Assembly: GCA_964579415.1 (NCBI GenBank)
Contig: CAZOGW010000019.1
Coordinates: forward strand, 1-35,521
Length of the DNA: 35,521 bases
Origin: CAZOGW01 sp964579415
GTDB lineage: Bacteria; Actinomycetota; Acidimicrobiia; Spongiisociales; UBA5794
Direction of reading: 5' to 3'
Shown here: piece after piece, positions 25,462 through 33,752 of the stretch
Layout: the number at the start of each line of letters is the position of its first letter
Position numbering within the stretch: the first letter of the stretch is position 1
Program-made: the position numbers and the translations under genes
The notes under the pieces: generated by a model
Database searches by the model: none
Told to the model about the DNA's origin: nothing
Seen by the model: the letters and a program-made list of their open reading frames with translations, nothing else

Positions 25462-26279
25462 TCGACGCCACCATCACCGAGTCCTCGCACGAGGACACAC
25501 CAGTCCGCCGCGCCACCATCGTCGCCATCGCCAACCAGAAGGGTGGCGTCGGGAAATCGACGACGGCCATCAACCTGGGAGCCGGGTTGGCGCTACAGGG
25601 GGAGCGCGTCCTGGTGGTTGACCTCGACCCCCAGGGGAACACGACATCCGGCCTCGGTATCGACCGCGGGGCCCTCAGCGCCACCACCTATGACGTCCTT
25701 GTCGACGATGTACCCATTGAAGACGTCGTCGAGGCCACGTCGGTGCGGGATCTCTTCCTGCTGCCGGCCAACATCCAGCTCGCCGGCGCCGAGATCGAGC
25801 TGGTGAGCATGTTCTCCAGGGAGACCCGGCTCGGCACCGCCTTGGAGAAGGTTCGGGACCAGTACGGGTTCGTCCTCATCGACTGTCCGCCTTCACTGGG
25901 CCTGCTCACCATCAACGGGCTCGCCGGTGCCGACGAGGTGATCATCCCCATCCAATGTGAGTACTACGCACTGGAAGGCGTGACCCAACTCATGCGCAAC
26001 GTGGCGCTCGTCCAACAGAAGCTGAACCCTCAGCTTGAGGTCGAAGGCGTCGTCCTCACCATGTTCGATGGGCGCACGACGCTGAGCTCGGACGTGGTCC
26101 GCCAGGTGCGGGAGCACTTCGGGCCTACCACGTATCGAACCGTGGTGCCACGGACGGTGCGCCTCAGCGAGGCTCCGTCGTACGGTGAGCCGATCGAAGC
26201 CTTCGACCCGATGTCACGGGGCGCCATCGCCTACAGGGAGTTGGCCCGGGAGTTCAGGAGGCGACATGGCCGTACGTAA
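25458..26279 (+). CDS. parA: Chromosome-partitioning ATPase ParA (Soj)
   Basis: A 273-residue Walker-type ATPase that moves ParB-bound origins. The deviant Walker A is KGGVGKST (about 30-37). Walker A' is VVDLDPQGN (about 54-62), Walker B is FVLIDCPPSLG (about 137-147), and DEVIIPIQCEYYALEG is also present. The first 20 residues form a short extension without recognisable domain. The start is a GTG overlapping the rsmG stop. It overlaps parB by 14 bases. Confidence 0.97.
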   Translation: MIDATITESSHEDTPVRRATIVAIANQKGGVGKSTTAINLGAGLALQGERVLVVDLDPQGNTTSGLGIDRGALSATTYDVLVDDVPIEDVVEATSVRDLFLLPANIQLAGAEIELVSMFSRETRLGTALEKVRDQYGFVLIDCPPSLGLLTINGLAGADEVIIPIQCEYYALEGVTQLMRNVALVQQKLNPQLEVEGVVLTMFDGRTTLSSDVVRQVREHFGPTTYRTVVPRTVRLSEAPSYGEPIEAFDPMSRGAIAYRELAREFRRRHGRT

Positions 26280-27132
26280 GTCGGGGCTGGGCAGGGGACT
26301 GGACGCCCTCATTCCGGGTGGCGCCACCGCCACCGGGTTCGCCACCATCTCTCTCGATCGGATAGCAGCCAATTCCTACCAGCCGCGCAGCCGCTTCGAC
26401 GATGAGGCGCTGGAGTCGCTGGCGGCGTCCATCCGGGAGGTGGGCGTGCTGCAGCCGGTGGTGGTGCGGGAGACGGCCACCGGGTACGAGCTGGTGGCGG
26501 GGGAGCGGCGCTGCCGTGCCGCCCGCCTCGCCGGCCTCACCGAGATTCCCGCCATCGTCCGTGGCGACGCCGACCAGATGCGCAACCTCACCGAGGCCCT
26601 CATCGAGAACATCCAGCGGGAGGACCTGGGACCGCTGGAGGAAGCCGCTGCCTACCGTCAGCTCATCGAGGACTTCAACCTCACCCATGATGGTGTCGCC
26701 GCCGCGGTGGGCCGCAGTCGCAGCGCCGTGACCAATTCCCTCCGCCTCTTACAGCTCCCCCCCGAGGTCCAGGCATTGGTGGAGCGGGGAGAGATCGCCG
26801 CCGGCCACGCCCGTGCCCTGCTCGGCCTGGAGGACGCCGCCTACGCTGCACACCTGGCAGGCAGGGCGGCGACCGAAGGGTGGTCGGTGCGCCAGGTCGA
26901 GGAGGCGGTTCGGCTTCGCAACCGACAGCCGGCAGCCGTTCCGCAACCCGAAGCCGTTCCCTCGGTGCGGCCCGCAGCCATCATCGAACTGGAGTCCCGT
27001 CTCGCCGAGCGCCTCGGAACCCGGGTGGCCATCGACTACAGGGGGACGGGGGGCAAGCTGGTTGTCAGCTTCTCGTCTCTCGACGACCTGGAACGCATCT
27101 ACCGGAGCTTCTACGTCGAGAGTGTTCAGTAG
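26266..27132 (+). CDS. parB: Chromosome-partitioning protein ParB (Spo0J)
   Basis: A 288-residue CTP-dependent clamp that loads at parS. The N-terminus KSGLGRGLDALIPGG is typical of chromosomal ParB and contacts ParA. The CTPase region has NSYQPRSRFDDEALESLAASI and the GERRCRAA box near residues 82-89, followed by ENIQREDLGPLEEA. The HTH (VAAAVGRSRSAVTNSLRLL) contacts parS. The C-terminal dimer domain ends near LERIYRSFY. The ATG at 26266 has AGGAGG 5 bases upstream, within parA. Confidence 0.96.
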   Translation: MAVRKSGLGRGLDALIPGGATATGFATISLDRIAANSYQPRSRFDDEALESLAASIREVGVLQPVVVRETATGYELVAGERRCRAARLAGLTEIPAIVRGDADQMRNLTEALIENIQREDLGPLEEAAAYRQLIEDFNLTHDGVAAAVGRSRSAVTNSLRLLQLPPEVQALVERGEIAAGHARALLGLEDAAYAAHLAGRAATEGWSVRQVEEAVRLRNRQPAAVPQPEAVPSVRPAAIIELESRLAERLGTRVAIDYRGTGGKLVVSFSSLDDLERIYRSFYVESVQ

Positions 27133-27227
27133 CCAGTAGCACGGCGCGGCCTGCAAGGACTGTGGTTGGGACAAGCGGTCTCATAGCCTCCCGGAACCCA
27201 AATACTGTCTCCCCTATAGGGCTGCGG

Positions 27228-28205
27228 TCAATCCCCGGCGTCCTGCGTCCCGGTGGCGAAGAGATGGCGGACCGCTTCGGCCACGGCCCGGCCCAACTGG
27301 GCGTCCATGGGACTGATGGCCACCACGATGGCAGGGGGGCGTGTAAGGCGCAGCATCGCCGTCGACCGGCCCACGGAGCCCACGCCGAGGCTTCCGGCTA
27401 CGGCCGCGGCCACCTTCTCTCCTGCGGCCGAGTGGCTGTGCTGGGACGAGAAGTAGAGCACGGCCGGTCCCGCGTCCCCGTCGGGAAGGGCGAACGCCAC
27501 CACGAAGTCGGCACCGAGCCGGTTGGCTCGCCGTGCCCGGGTCTCTTCGGGCGGCGCCGTGTCGACGCTGCGCGACAGGAGTGGATGACCTCCCAGATAT
27601 TGGATGGCGGTGGCGAACTCCACTGCGGCGTCCCAGCTGGCGGCGGCCTCGGATTCGTCGCGGCAATAGGGATCGACGTAGACGCGCTGGCCCACCAGAT
27701 GGTGCGGGAGCGCCGCCAGCCACTGACGCTCCCGCACCGACTCCCGCCCTTGCTTCTGAGTGGCCCGGGCCATCAGGTCCAACTCGGCGACCACCTCCCG
27801 GCCAACGATGCCGTCCTCCGGCATCCGGCGGTTGGACTGGAAGTCGAGCAGGGACCGCAACGAATCCGGTCCGAAGATGCCGTCAACCTTGCCGGCGTCG
27901 AAGCCCAGTGAGTTGAGCCGCCGCTGCAGTTCGGCGACGTCGTCGCCGCGCATTGCCGGCACCCGGTGATAGAGCATGCGGTCGCCGAGGGCGTACCCGG
28001 CGTCGACCAGCGCGTGCCACGTCTCGTTGCCGAGGATGCCGTCGACGGGGATACCGCGCCGCTCCTGGAACTGCGAGACGGCGCGGTACGTCCCCTCCGC
28101 GAAGGCGCCCACCGGGTCCGGGTCGCAGGCGATCCCCAGCGCGACCAGCCGCTCCTGGATGTCCCTTACGGCCTCTCCCTCGTCTCCGACCCGGTAGAGG
28201 CGCAC
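27228..28205 (-). CDS. CwlM-like protein: two peptidoglycan-binding domains and a degenerate amidase domain
   Basis: A 325-residue protein without a signal peptide. Two PG_binding_1 repeats are at about 5-68 (VRDIQERLVALG..VDGILGNETW) and 83-143 (DVAELQRRLNSLGF..VDGIFGPDS). The rest resembles an Amidase_3 fold, but the zinc ligands are missing: the usual DPGHGG reads DPYCRD (178-183), the SxHxN strand reads VAFAL and the final catalytic Glu region reads ISPMD. It is therefore predicted to be a pseudoenzyme. In mycobacteria CwlM, in the same trx neighbourhood, is a cytoplasmic activator of MurA; a similar regulatory role is inferred. The GTG start lies 4 bases after trxA. It converges with parB. 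Confidence 0.8.
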   Translation of the reverse strand: MRLYRVGDEGEAVRDIQERLVALGIACDPDPVGAFAEGTYRAVSQFQERRGIPVDGILGNETWHALVDAGYALGDRMLYHRVPAMRGDDVAELQRRLNSLGFDAGKVDGIFGPDSLRSLLDFQSNRRMPEDGIVGREVVAELDLMARATQKQGRESVRERQWLAALPHHLVGQRVYVDPYCRDESEAAASWDAAVEFATAIQYLGGHPLLSRSVDTAPPEETRARRANRLGADFVVAFALPDGDAGPAVLYFSSQHSHSAAGEKVAAAVAGSLGVGSVGRSTAMLRLTRPPAIVVAISPMDAQLGRAVAEAVRHLFATGTQDAGD

Positions 28206-28209
28206 GGCG

Positions 28210-28536
28210 TCAGCCGATGAACCCTGCCAGTTCCGACTCCAGCTGGGCCTTGGTGCGGGGGCCCACGATGCGCCGCTTCTCCTCGCCGCCCTGGAAAAGG
28301 ATCATGGTGGGGAGACCCATCACGTTGTACTGGATGGTGGTGGCAGTGTTCTCGTCGGCGTTGAGCTTGAGGACGGAGAGTTTCCCGGCGTTCTCGCCGG
28401 CGAGCTGCTCCAGCGGACCTTCCAGGACCTTGCACGGACCACACCAGTCGGCCCAGAAGTCCACCAGGGATGGCGTGTCGGAGCTGATCAGCTCGTTGAA
28501 GTTGTCGTCGGTTGCGATCTGCGTGTGCTCACCCAT
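28210..28536 (-). CDS. trxA: Thioredoxin
   Basis: A 108-residue classical thioredoxin with the redox motif WCGPC at residues 31-35, the preceding VDFWAD strand and the cis-proline turn GLPT near 74-77. It passes electrons from the reductase encoded just upstream to ribonucleotide reductase, peroxiredoxins and other targets in the cytoplasm. It sits 33 bases after trxB and 4 bases before the CwlM-like gene, so all three are likely one operon. Confidence 0.96.
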   Translation of the reverse strand: MGEHTQIATDDNFNELISSDTPSLVDFWADWCGPCKVLEGPLEQLAGENAGKLSVLKLNADENTATTIQYNVMGLPTMILFQGGEEKRRIVGPRTKAQLESELAGFIG

Positions 28537-28569
28537 GGTTAGCGGCCCCTGGCCATTCCTCCTCGGTGC

Positions 28570-29517
28570 CTACGGTTGGTCGTGCTGCGCTTCCAGCCAG
28601 CGCTCGGCGTCGATGGCGGCGGCGCACCCGGCGCCTGCCGCTGTGATCGCCTGACGATAGACCTTGTCGGTGACGTCTCCGGCGGCGAAGACACCCGGCA
28701 CCGATGTCATGGTGCCACCGGTGGTGAGGATGTACCCCTGGGCATCGAGGTCGATATGGCCGGCGAACACCGAGGTGTTCGGCGTGTGGCCGATGGCGAC
28801 GAAGACGCCGTCGGCCTCGATCTGGCGGGTCTCACCGGTCCCGGCATCCCGCACTACGAGTCCGGTTACGACCGGGTCGCCCAGGATCTCGTCGACCTCG
28901 GTGTTCCACAGCACGTCGATCTTGTCGTGTGCCAGCGCACGGTTGGCCATGATCTTCGAAGCTCGGAACTCGTCACGGCGGTGGATGACGGTGACGCTCG
29001 ACCCGAACTTGGTGAGGAAGAGAGCCTCCTCCATGGCGCTGTCGCCGCCGCCTATCACCACGATCTTCTTGTCGCGGAAGAAGAACCCGTCACAGGTGGC
29101 ACACGAGGAGACGCCGTAGCCGCGCAGCTTCTCCTCGCCGGGGACGCCCAGCCAGCGAGCCGAGGCCCCGGTGCTGATGACCACCGTCTCGGCCAGGTGC
29201 AGGTCCTCGTCGACCCACACCTTGAAGGGGCGCTCGGAGAAGTCGACCCGGCTCACGTCCGAGGAGAGGATGCGGGTCCCGAAGCGCTCCGCCTGCTTGC
29301 GGAGCTGCTCGATGAGGTCGGGCCCCATGATCCCGTCGGGGAAACCGGGGTAGTTCTCCACGTCGGTGGTCAGCATGAGCTGGCCGCCCCGCTCGAACCC
29401 CTCGATCATCAGCGGGGAGAGGTCGGCGCGGGCGGCGTATACGGCCGCAGTCAGTCCGGCCGGCCCGGAGCCGATGATGATGAGCTTCTCGACCGTGGTG
29501 GCGCCGTCGTCAGGCAC
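28570..29517 (-). CDS. trxB: Thioredoxin reductase
   Basis: A 315-residue FAD/NADPH enzyme of the low-molecular-weight type. The FAD site is IIGSGPAGLTAAVYAARA (about 14-31), the redox-active CATC is at 139-142, the NADPH site GGGDSAMEEALFL is near 155-170, and GVFAAGDVTD near the end binds FAD. It reduces thioredoxin. The ATG at 29517 lies inside the end of the upstream membrane-protein gene (8-base overlap). A GTG closer to the FAD motif is an alternative start. Confidence 0.96.
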   Translation of the reverse strand: MPDDGATTVEKLIIIGSGPAGLTAAVYAARADLSPLMIEGFERGGQLMLTTDVENYPGFPDGIMGPDLIEQLRKQAERFGTRILSSDVSRVDFSERPFKVWVDEDLHLAETVVISTGASARWLGVPGEEKLRGYGVSSCATCDGFFFRDKKIVVIGGGDSAMEEALFLTKFGSSVTVIHRRDEFRASKIMANRALAHDKIDVLWNTEVDEILGDPVVTGLVVRDAGTGETRQIEADGVFVAIGHTPNTSVFAGHIDLDAQGYILTTGGTMTSVPGVFAAGDVTDKVYRQAITAAGAGCAAAIDAERWLEAQHDQP

Positions 29518-29809
29518 GGGGTTCCTCCGTGGTGGGGGAGCGCGGGATGCGTCGCGACCAGAGCAACCATCCGGCGATGATGAAGATTCCGCCCAGGATG
29601 AGATAGGCGGGCTCCACGCCGACCAGCTCGGCGAGGAGGCGGAAGAGGCCGATCATCAGGTAGATGGCGAGGACCAGGGCGATCATCCCGGCAACGATGC
29701 CGACCGCAGCCCAGGTGGTCGCGTTGCGGAGACGGTCGACGGTCATGGCGCGCACCCGGGTGGCCACCAGCTCGAGGAAGTCGGCGATCCGCGCCGGGAA
29801 GTTGTCCAT
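29510..29809 (-). CDS. Small two-helix membrane protein
   Basis: A 99-residue protein with a charged N-terminal helix (ARIADFLELVATRVRAMTVDRLRN), one long hydrophobic segment (about 33-57, including GIVAGMIALVLAIYLMIGL) and a second (about 68-83, AYLILGGIFIIAGWLLW), then RRIPRSPTTEEPRA. It resembles the phage-holin-like or DUF1469 small proteins, but I do not assign it. The ATG at 29809 lacks a ribosome site and has a TACAAT -10 (29818-29823) 8 bases ahead, so it may be leaderless. It overlaps trxB and probably heads the trxB-trxA-cwlM-like operon. Confidence 0.7.
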   Translation of the reverse strand: MDNFPARIADFLELVATRVRAMTVDRLRNATTWAAVGIVAGMIALVLAIYLMIGLFRLLAELVGVEPAYLILGGIFIIAGWLLWSRRIPRSPTTEEPRA

Positions 29810-29817
29810 GGGAGGGG

Positions 29818-29823
29818 ATTGTA
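29818..29823 (-). promoter_or_regulatory. Candidate -10 of the trxB operon
   Basis: TACAAT on the minus strand, 8 bases before the ATG at 29809, so transcription would begin at or next to the start codon. No convincing -35 is seen. Confidence 0.45.
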
Positions 29824-29881
29824 GAGGCGCGGGCGGTGGCAGGGGCGGGTATCGGGTATCCGCCACCCGGACCTACCCGGA

Positions 29882-30778
29882 CTAGGGAACGCTGGTGGCG
29901 ATGACCCTGCAGGTGGCGGGGTCGACGGCGACGACCACGGGCCCGGCCTCGGTGGGGTGGATCTCGAGGACGATGTGTTGCCCGGTGCCGGTGCGCTCCA
30001 CCACGCCGACGGTCACCACTTCGCCGGTGGCGTCGGCGAACTCGAGTCCTGAGGTGCAGTCCGGTGCCACCTCCTCGTCTACCAGCGCGTAGCGGTCACC
30101 GAGGAGCCCGATGGCGATCGCCGGCTCGGGAGCGGCAGGGTCGACGGCGACGGCGGCCAGCTCTTCCTGGAAGGCGTCGAGGTCGGCGGCGACATCGTCC
30201 ATCGCCAGGAACTCACCGTCGGCGGCGGAAGCCGTGGTCTCGACCGGTGCGTCCGGCTCGACGACCATCGCGGTGGCGTCCTCGCCACCGGTCGGCGCAT
30301 CCAAGAGCTCGGGGGCGGCGGTGAAGGCCTGGGCGCCGCCGGACATGTCGTCGCGGCTTTCCTCATCCGGGCTGTCGGCCTCGGACATGGCGCTGATGTC
30401 GTCCCCGCTGGAGTCGTCGCCGCCGCCGGAGATGGACTCCAGAGCGGGGACGGCCACCACGATGGCGAGCAGGGCGGCGGCGACGCCGACGAGCGGCTTG
30501 AGCGAGACGCGGCGCCGGGTGGGTGTGGGCGCGGCGGCGGTACGGCTGTGGCCGAGGGCGGTGTCGAGGTCGCGGCGCAGGCGGGCGGTCTCCAACTCGG
30601 TGATCCGGGGCGTCTCCAGCGCCGACAGGGCTGCGAGGGCCTCCCGCTGGAGCGTCAGGTCTTCGGTGCATCGGGTGCAGCCGGCGATCGACTCGGCGGC
30701 GGAGGTGGCGGCGGCGCCGGAAAGGGAGCCCTCTGCCAGGGCCATGATGAGATCTTCGTCATGTGTGTGCATCGTCAT
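29882..30778 (-). CDS. Anti-sigma factor, transmembrane, with incomplete zinc motif
   Basis: A 298-residue protein translated by a four-base overlap (ATGA) from the sigma-factor gene. The cytoplasmic N-terminus (1-90) resembles the zinc-containing anti-sigma domain, with C34-x2-C37, but the His expected four residues before C34 is a Ser; His4 and His6 are the only N-terminal histidines. One membrane helix lies at about 96-114. The outer part is acidic and low in complexity to about 185, then a folded beta-rich end (EVVTVGVVERTG, then HIVLEIHP). It should hold the cognate ECF sigma factor at the membrane. The position matches mycobacterial RsmA beside SigM. Confidence 0.8.
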   Translation of the reverse strand: MTMHTHDEDLIMALAEGSLSGAAATSAAESIAGCTRCTEDLTLQREALAALSALETPRITELETARLRRDLDTALGHSRTAAAPTPTRRRVSLKPLVGVAAALLAIVVAVPALESISGGGDDSSGDDISAMSEADSPDEESRDDMSGGAQAFTAAPELLDAPTGGEDATAMVVEPDAPVETTASAADGEFLAMDDVAADLDAFQEELAAVAVDPAAPEPAIAIGLLGDRYALVDEEVAPDCTSGLEFADATGEVVTVGVVERTGTGQHIVLEIHPTEAGPVVVAVDPATCRVIATSVP

Positions 30779-31341
30779 GGGTTTGGATGGTCTCCGGCCG
30801 GTCGAAGGTTCCCGAGGGCTTCGGCGAGGAGCCGCCGGCCACGGAAGACCCGGGACTTGACCGTTCCCACCGGGACTTCGAGAACCTCGGCCGCCGTCTC
30901 CAGCGCCAGGCCGTTGAGATCGACGAGGACTATGGCGCTGCGGAACTCGGGGGGAAGGCCGTCGAGTGCCCCTTCGATGGACGGGCGCAGCTCGACGGCG
31001 CCGTAGGCGTCGCCCGCCTGGCGGTCCTCGGGATCGACGTGATCCGGGAGCGGTTCGGTGTGGCGCCGCTGGGCACGGCGTAGGTGGTCATAACAGACGT
31101 TGACCGTGACCCGGTACAGCCAGGTTGAAAAGGCCGCCTCCGCCTTGTAGCGGTCCGCCTTGCGGAACAAGGTGAGGAAGGTGTCCTGGGTGGCGTCGTA
31201 GGCGGCGTCACGATCGCGCATCATCCGCATGCAGATACCGAACACCCGGTCCTGATGGATGCGCACGATGTCGTCGAATGCGACCAGGTCGCCCTGGACG
31301 TATCGCTCGACCAGGGCGATGTCGCGTTCTCGGTCGGTCAT
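30775..31341 (-). CDS. ECF-family RNA polymerase sigma factor (SigM-like by position)
   Basis: A 188-residue sigma factor. Region 2 has DIVRIHQDRVFGICMRMM and the -10-binding DAAYDATQDTFLTLFRKAD, then FSTWLYRVTVNVCYDHLRR. Region 4 has LDGLPPEFRSAIVLVDLNGL and the HTH AAEVLEVPVGTVKSRVFRGRRLL. I start it at the ATG 31341; the frame runs to 31455, but those residues match no sigma domain. A TATCAT hexamer (31353-31358) lies 11 bases upstream. It is coupled to the anti-sigma gene. Locus order (sigma, anti-sigma, trxB, trxA, cwlM-like) equals that of sigM in mycobacteria, so envelope stress is a likely theme. Confidence 0.92.
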   Translation of the reverse strand: MTDRERDIALVERYVQGDLVAFDDIVRIHQDRVFGICMRMMRDRDAAYDATQDTFLTLFRKADRYKAEAAFSTWLYRVTVNVCYDHLRRAQRRHTEPLPDHVDPEDRQAGDAYGAVELRPSIEGALDGLPPEFRSAIVLVDLNGLALETAAEVLEVPVGTVKSRVFRGRRLLAEALGNLRPAGDHPNP

Positions 31342-31451
31342 TGTCAGACCGGATGATACGGGGATGCGCCGGTCTGGCGCGGTCCGGCGCTGACTGCCCG
31401 GGATCCCATCGCGCCCGGCACCGGGCACGGTCGATTCGTGATGGGGATTGA

Positions 31452-32777
31452 TCAAGGGCGGAAGCTGACCTCGCTGATGGCGGCGACGAACTCACCGTCG
31501 GTGTTCTCGGGGAGGGACACCAGCCACAGCAGCCATTCGCCCCCGGGACGGCGGGGGAGTTGGAGCGTGGCGGTCCCCGGCACCAGCGTTCCGGTGGCGA
31601 GGGTTTCCCACGAGTCGATGTCGTCCGGTGCCCCGTCGGCCCAGCGCAGCTCGAACGAGGTGCCCGAGTCGCCGACGATGTCCACCCGGCCCGGTGAGTC
31701 CTCCGGGGTGAAGCGGATGCCGACGCCGGGCTTCACCGAGTCGATGGGCACGAAGTAGCGCTCGGTCCGCCACTCGGTGCCCAGGTCGCCGTCGTGGACC
31801 AGCGGGACCACGTCTTCCCGCTCGGCCAGGTTGTCCCCGAAGGGGTCGAACGAGGTCGCCGCGGTGGGGATGACCGTTCCCTCGCCGGCGGCAGGTGGCG
31901 GGGTGACGGTCTCGTCCTCCGCCGGTTGGGGGTCGGTCCCCGGCTCCTGCGGCGTGGCGGGGAAGAGGAACGGAGAGTCGGGGTCGACGTCGATGGCGAG
32001 ACCGGCGACTACGACGGTCATGGCGACTACCAGCAGCCCCGCCGCCGGGTAGACCCACTGCCACGACCAGCCCGACCTGGCCTGATCGGGTGGGTGGTAC
32101 GGGGCGGCCCGGAGGGCGGCGGCGAGGCCGGCGGCGTCGAGCGTGCCGGACTCGGCGGCGGAGATGGCGTCGTCGACGGAGCGGGGGAGGCCCTCGACCA
32201 CCTGTGAGGGGCGGACGCCGGCGGTGATGGTGCCGGTGAGGGCATGGCGCAGTGTGCTCGCCATCGCCATGGTGTCGGACCGTGGCGAGGGATCGGCGGC
32301 GGCCCGACCGAAGGCGCCCAGCTTGGCCGGGTGGGCCGCCGAGAACTGGATGGCCCCCGGGTCGATGGCGCCGTGGACCACACCGGCCTGGTGGAGCGCC
32401 GCCAGCCCGTCGGCGAGCCCGGCGGCGTTGGGGAGGAACTCGTGGACCGGCAACGTGTCCCCGGAGCGGAGGCGGTCCGCCACCGACACTCCTCCGTTCC
32501 ACTCCATCATGGCGTAGGGGGCGCCCTCGATGCCGACTTCGTAGACCTTGGCGAGATGGATGTGACTCACCGCGGCTGCCGCCCGGATGTCGGCGATGAA
32601 CTCGGCGCGCCGCTCCTCCCCGGCGGAGGGGTCGAGCGCCCGCACCAGCACCGGCCGGTCCAGGGCAGAGTCGGTCGCCAGCCACTCGTCGACGTCCCCG
32701 TCCCGCCCCAAGCGGACCTGGGTTTGATAGCGGTCGGGAAGTCTCGGAGCCACGGCAGCAGCGTATCGGCCCGGCAC
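31452..32777 (-). CDS. Membrane pseudokinase with an external beta-sandwich domain (MviN C-terminal-like)
   Basis: A 441-residue protein. Residues about 15-225 have a protein-kinase fold without catalytic residues: the HRD loop reads HGAIDP (135-140), the DFG reads AFG (155-157), the glycine loop is degenerate and no VAIK lysine is seen. A membrane helix lies at about 241-262. A Pro/Thr linker follows, then an outer domain (about 308-441) with DPFGDNLAERED, VHDGDLGTEWRTERYF and SFELRWADG, resembling discoidin-like modules. In mycobacteria these parts form the C-terminus of the lipid II flippase MurJ (MviN, Rv3910); here they stand alone. The GTG at 32777 or 32753 may start it. A role in regulating peptidoglycan precursor export is inferred. 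Confidence 0.75.
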   Translation of the reverse strand: MPGRYAAAVAPRLPDRYQTQVRLGRDGDVDEWLATDSALDRPVLVRALDPSAGEERRAEFIADIRAAAAVSHIHLAKVYEVGIEGAPYAMMEWNGGVSVADRLRSGDTLPVHEFLPNAAGLADGLAALHQAGVVHGAIDPGAIQFSAAHPAKLGAFGRAAADPSPRSDTMAMASTLRHALTGTITAGVRPSQVVEGLPRSVDDAISAAESGTLDAAGLAAALRAAPYHPPDQARSGWSWQWVYPAAGLLVVAMTVVVAGLAIDVDPDSPFLFPATPQEPGTDPQPAEDETVTPPPAAGEGTVIPTAATSFDPFGDNLAEREDVVPLVHDGDLGTEWRTERYFVPIDSVKPGVGIRFTPEDSPGRVDIVGDSGTSFELRWADGAPDDIDSWETLATGTLVPGTATLQLPRRPGGEWLLWLVSLPENTDGEFVAAISEVSFRP

Positions 32778-32780
32778 CGA

Positions 32781-32865
32781 GTACTTGGTACTTGGTATGC
32801 GGAGCCGGCCGATCCGGACCTGCCACCGTCGCCGACCCTGCAGTGGTCGCCAGGTACCAAGTACC
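32781..32865. repeat. Inverted copies of a GTACTTG heptamer repeat
   Basis: GTACTTGGTACTTGGTA (32781-32797) holds two and a half copies of the heptamer. GGTACCAAGTACC (32853-32865) holds the reverse complement. Together they could form an 11-bp stem with a loop of about 55 bases, in the gap between the acetyltransferase and the pseudokinase. Related copies are at 33729-33738 and 35401-35431. Confidence 0.6.
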
Positions 32866-32871
32866 TCCCTG

Positions 32872-33609
32872 CTACCGGCAGGCCCTCAACACCCCGAGCG
32901 TCTCCGACAGCAACACAAAGCCCTCTGCTTCGTAGAGGGCGATGGCTTTCTTGTTGTCGAACTGGGTGTTGAGGAGCATCACCTGGGCACCCTTGGCGCG
33001 TGCTCTGCGGGCGGCGACCCGGGTGAGGGAGCGGCCCATGCCCTGTCCCTGCCATTGCGGTGAGACCGCCAGTCGCTGCAGGTAGCTGATGGCGTTGCCG
33101 TAGCCGACGACGGCGAAGGCGATGGGCTTCCCGTCGCCGTCGCGGATCACCAGGATCGAGGAGTTGCCGGTGGCGGCGATGGCCTCGTCGATGCCGTGGA
33201 CGTCGAAGCGCCAGAACGTAGAGAAGGCGGCGCTGTCGATGGGGAGCAGGTCCTCGACCGGGGTGTCGTTGGCCTCGACGACCAGATGGTCCGGGGCCGG
33301 CGGCTGGTGGTCGAGCTGCTTGCGCATCAGGGCCAGGTCGATGAAAGAGTCGAACCCGGCCTCGGCCCACGTCTTGCGGGCCCCGCTGGGGAGCGGCGGC
33401 GAGAGCACCGCCTCGGCGCCCAGGTCGATGAGGTCGTCGGTGCAGGCGGCGAGGAATGCGGGCCCGCCCCGCACCAGCCGGAGGCTGGCCTCGCAGGAAT
33501 CCCCGTTCCAGGGCCTGGCGTCGGCGCGGGACCAACCGCGCCGGAACGACATGGGGCCTGGCCAGTCTCCCTTGCGTGTCACACGGAACGGGCCTTCGGC
33601 CAGTGCCAT
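32872..33609 (-). CDS. GNAT-family N-acetyltransferase
   Basis: A 245-residue protein. The C-terminal half (about 110-240) is a GNAT fold: AAFSTFWRFD, then LVIRDGDGKPIAFAVVGYG, then the acetyl-CoA loop LAVSPQWQGQGMGRSLTRVA (motif A, V..x..Q-x-x-G-x-G/A), then LLNTQFDNKKAIALYEAEGF. The N-terminal 100 residues have no clear motif and may be a degenerate second GNAT domain. It transfers acetyl from acetyl-CoA to an unknown amine. An ATG preceded by GGGAAGG starts it. It is divergent from the deacetylase gene at 33753. Confidence 0.85.
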   Translation of the reverse strand: MALAEGPFRVTRKGDWPGPMSFRRGWSRADARPWNGDSCEASLRLVRGGPAFLAACTDDLIDLGAEAVLSPPLPSGARKTWAEAGFDSFIDLALMRKQLDHQPPAPDHLVVEANDTPVEDLLPIDSAAFSTFWRFDVHGIDEAIAATGNSSILVIRDGDGKPIAFAVVGYGNAISYLQRLAVSPQWQGQGMGRSLTRVAARRARAKGAQVMLLNTQFDNKKAIALYEAEGFVLLSETLGVLRACR

Positions 33610-33752
33610 GAATTACCTTCCCCTAGACGGCGTCGAACAGTCGTCCGGGGGTCAGGCTACCGCACCTCGGAACGCCACCCGCCGCGCCCCGCCCCGTTGC
33701 GTCGGGAGCCGGCCGGTTCACGTGGCCCGGTACTTGGTGTCATCATGGCGTC

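Noticed and set aside
27213..27222. CCCTATAGGG palindrome between the convergent parB and CwlM-like genes
   Set aside because: A 10-base palindrome with no loop cannot make a good terminator, and no second copy was seen.
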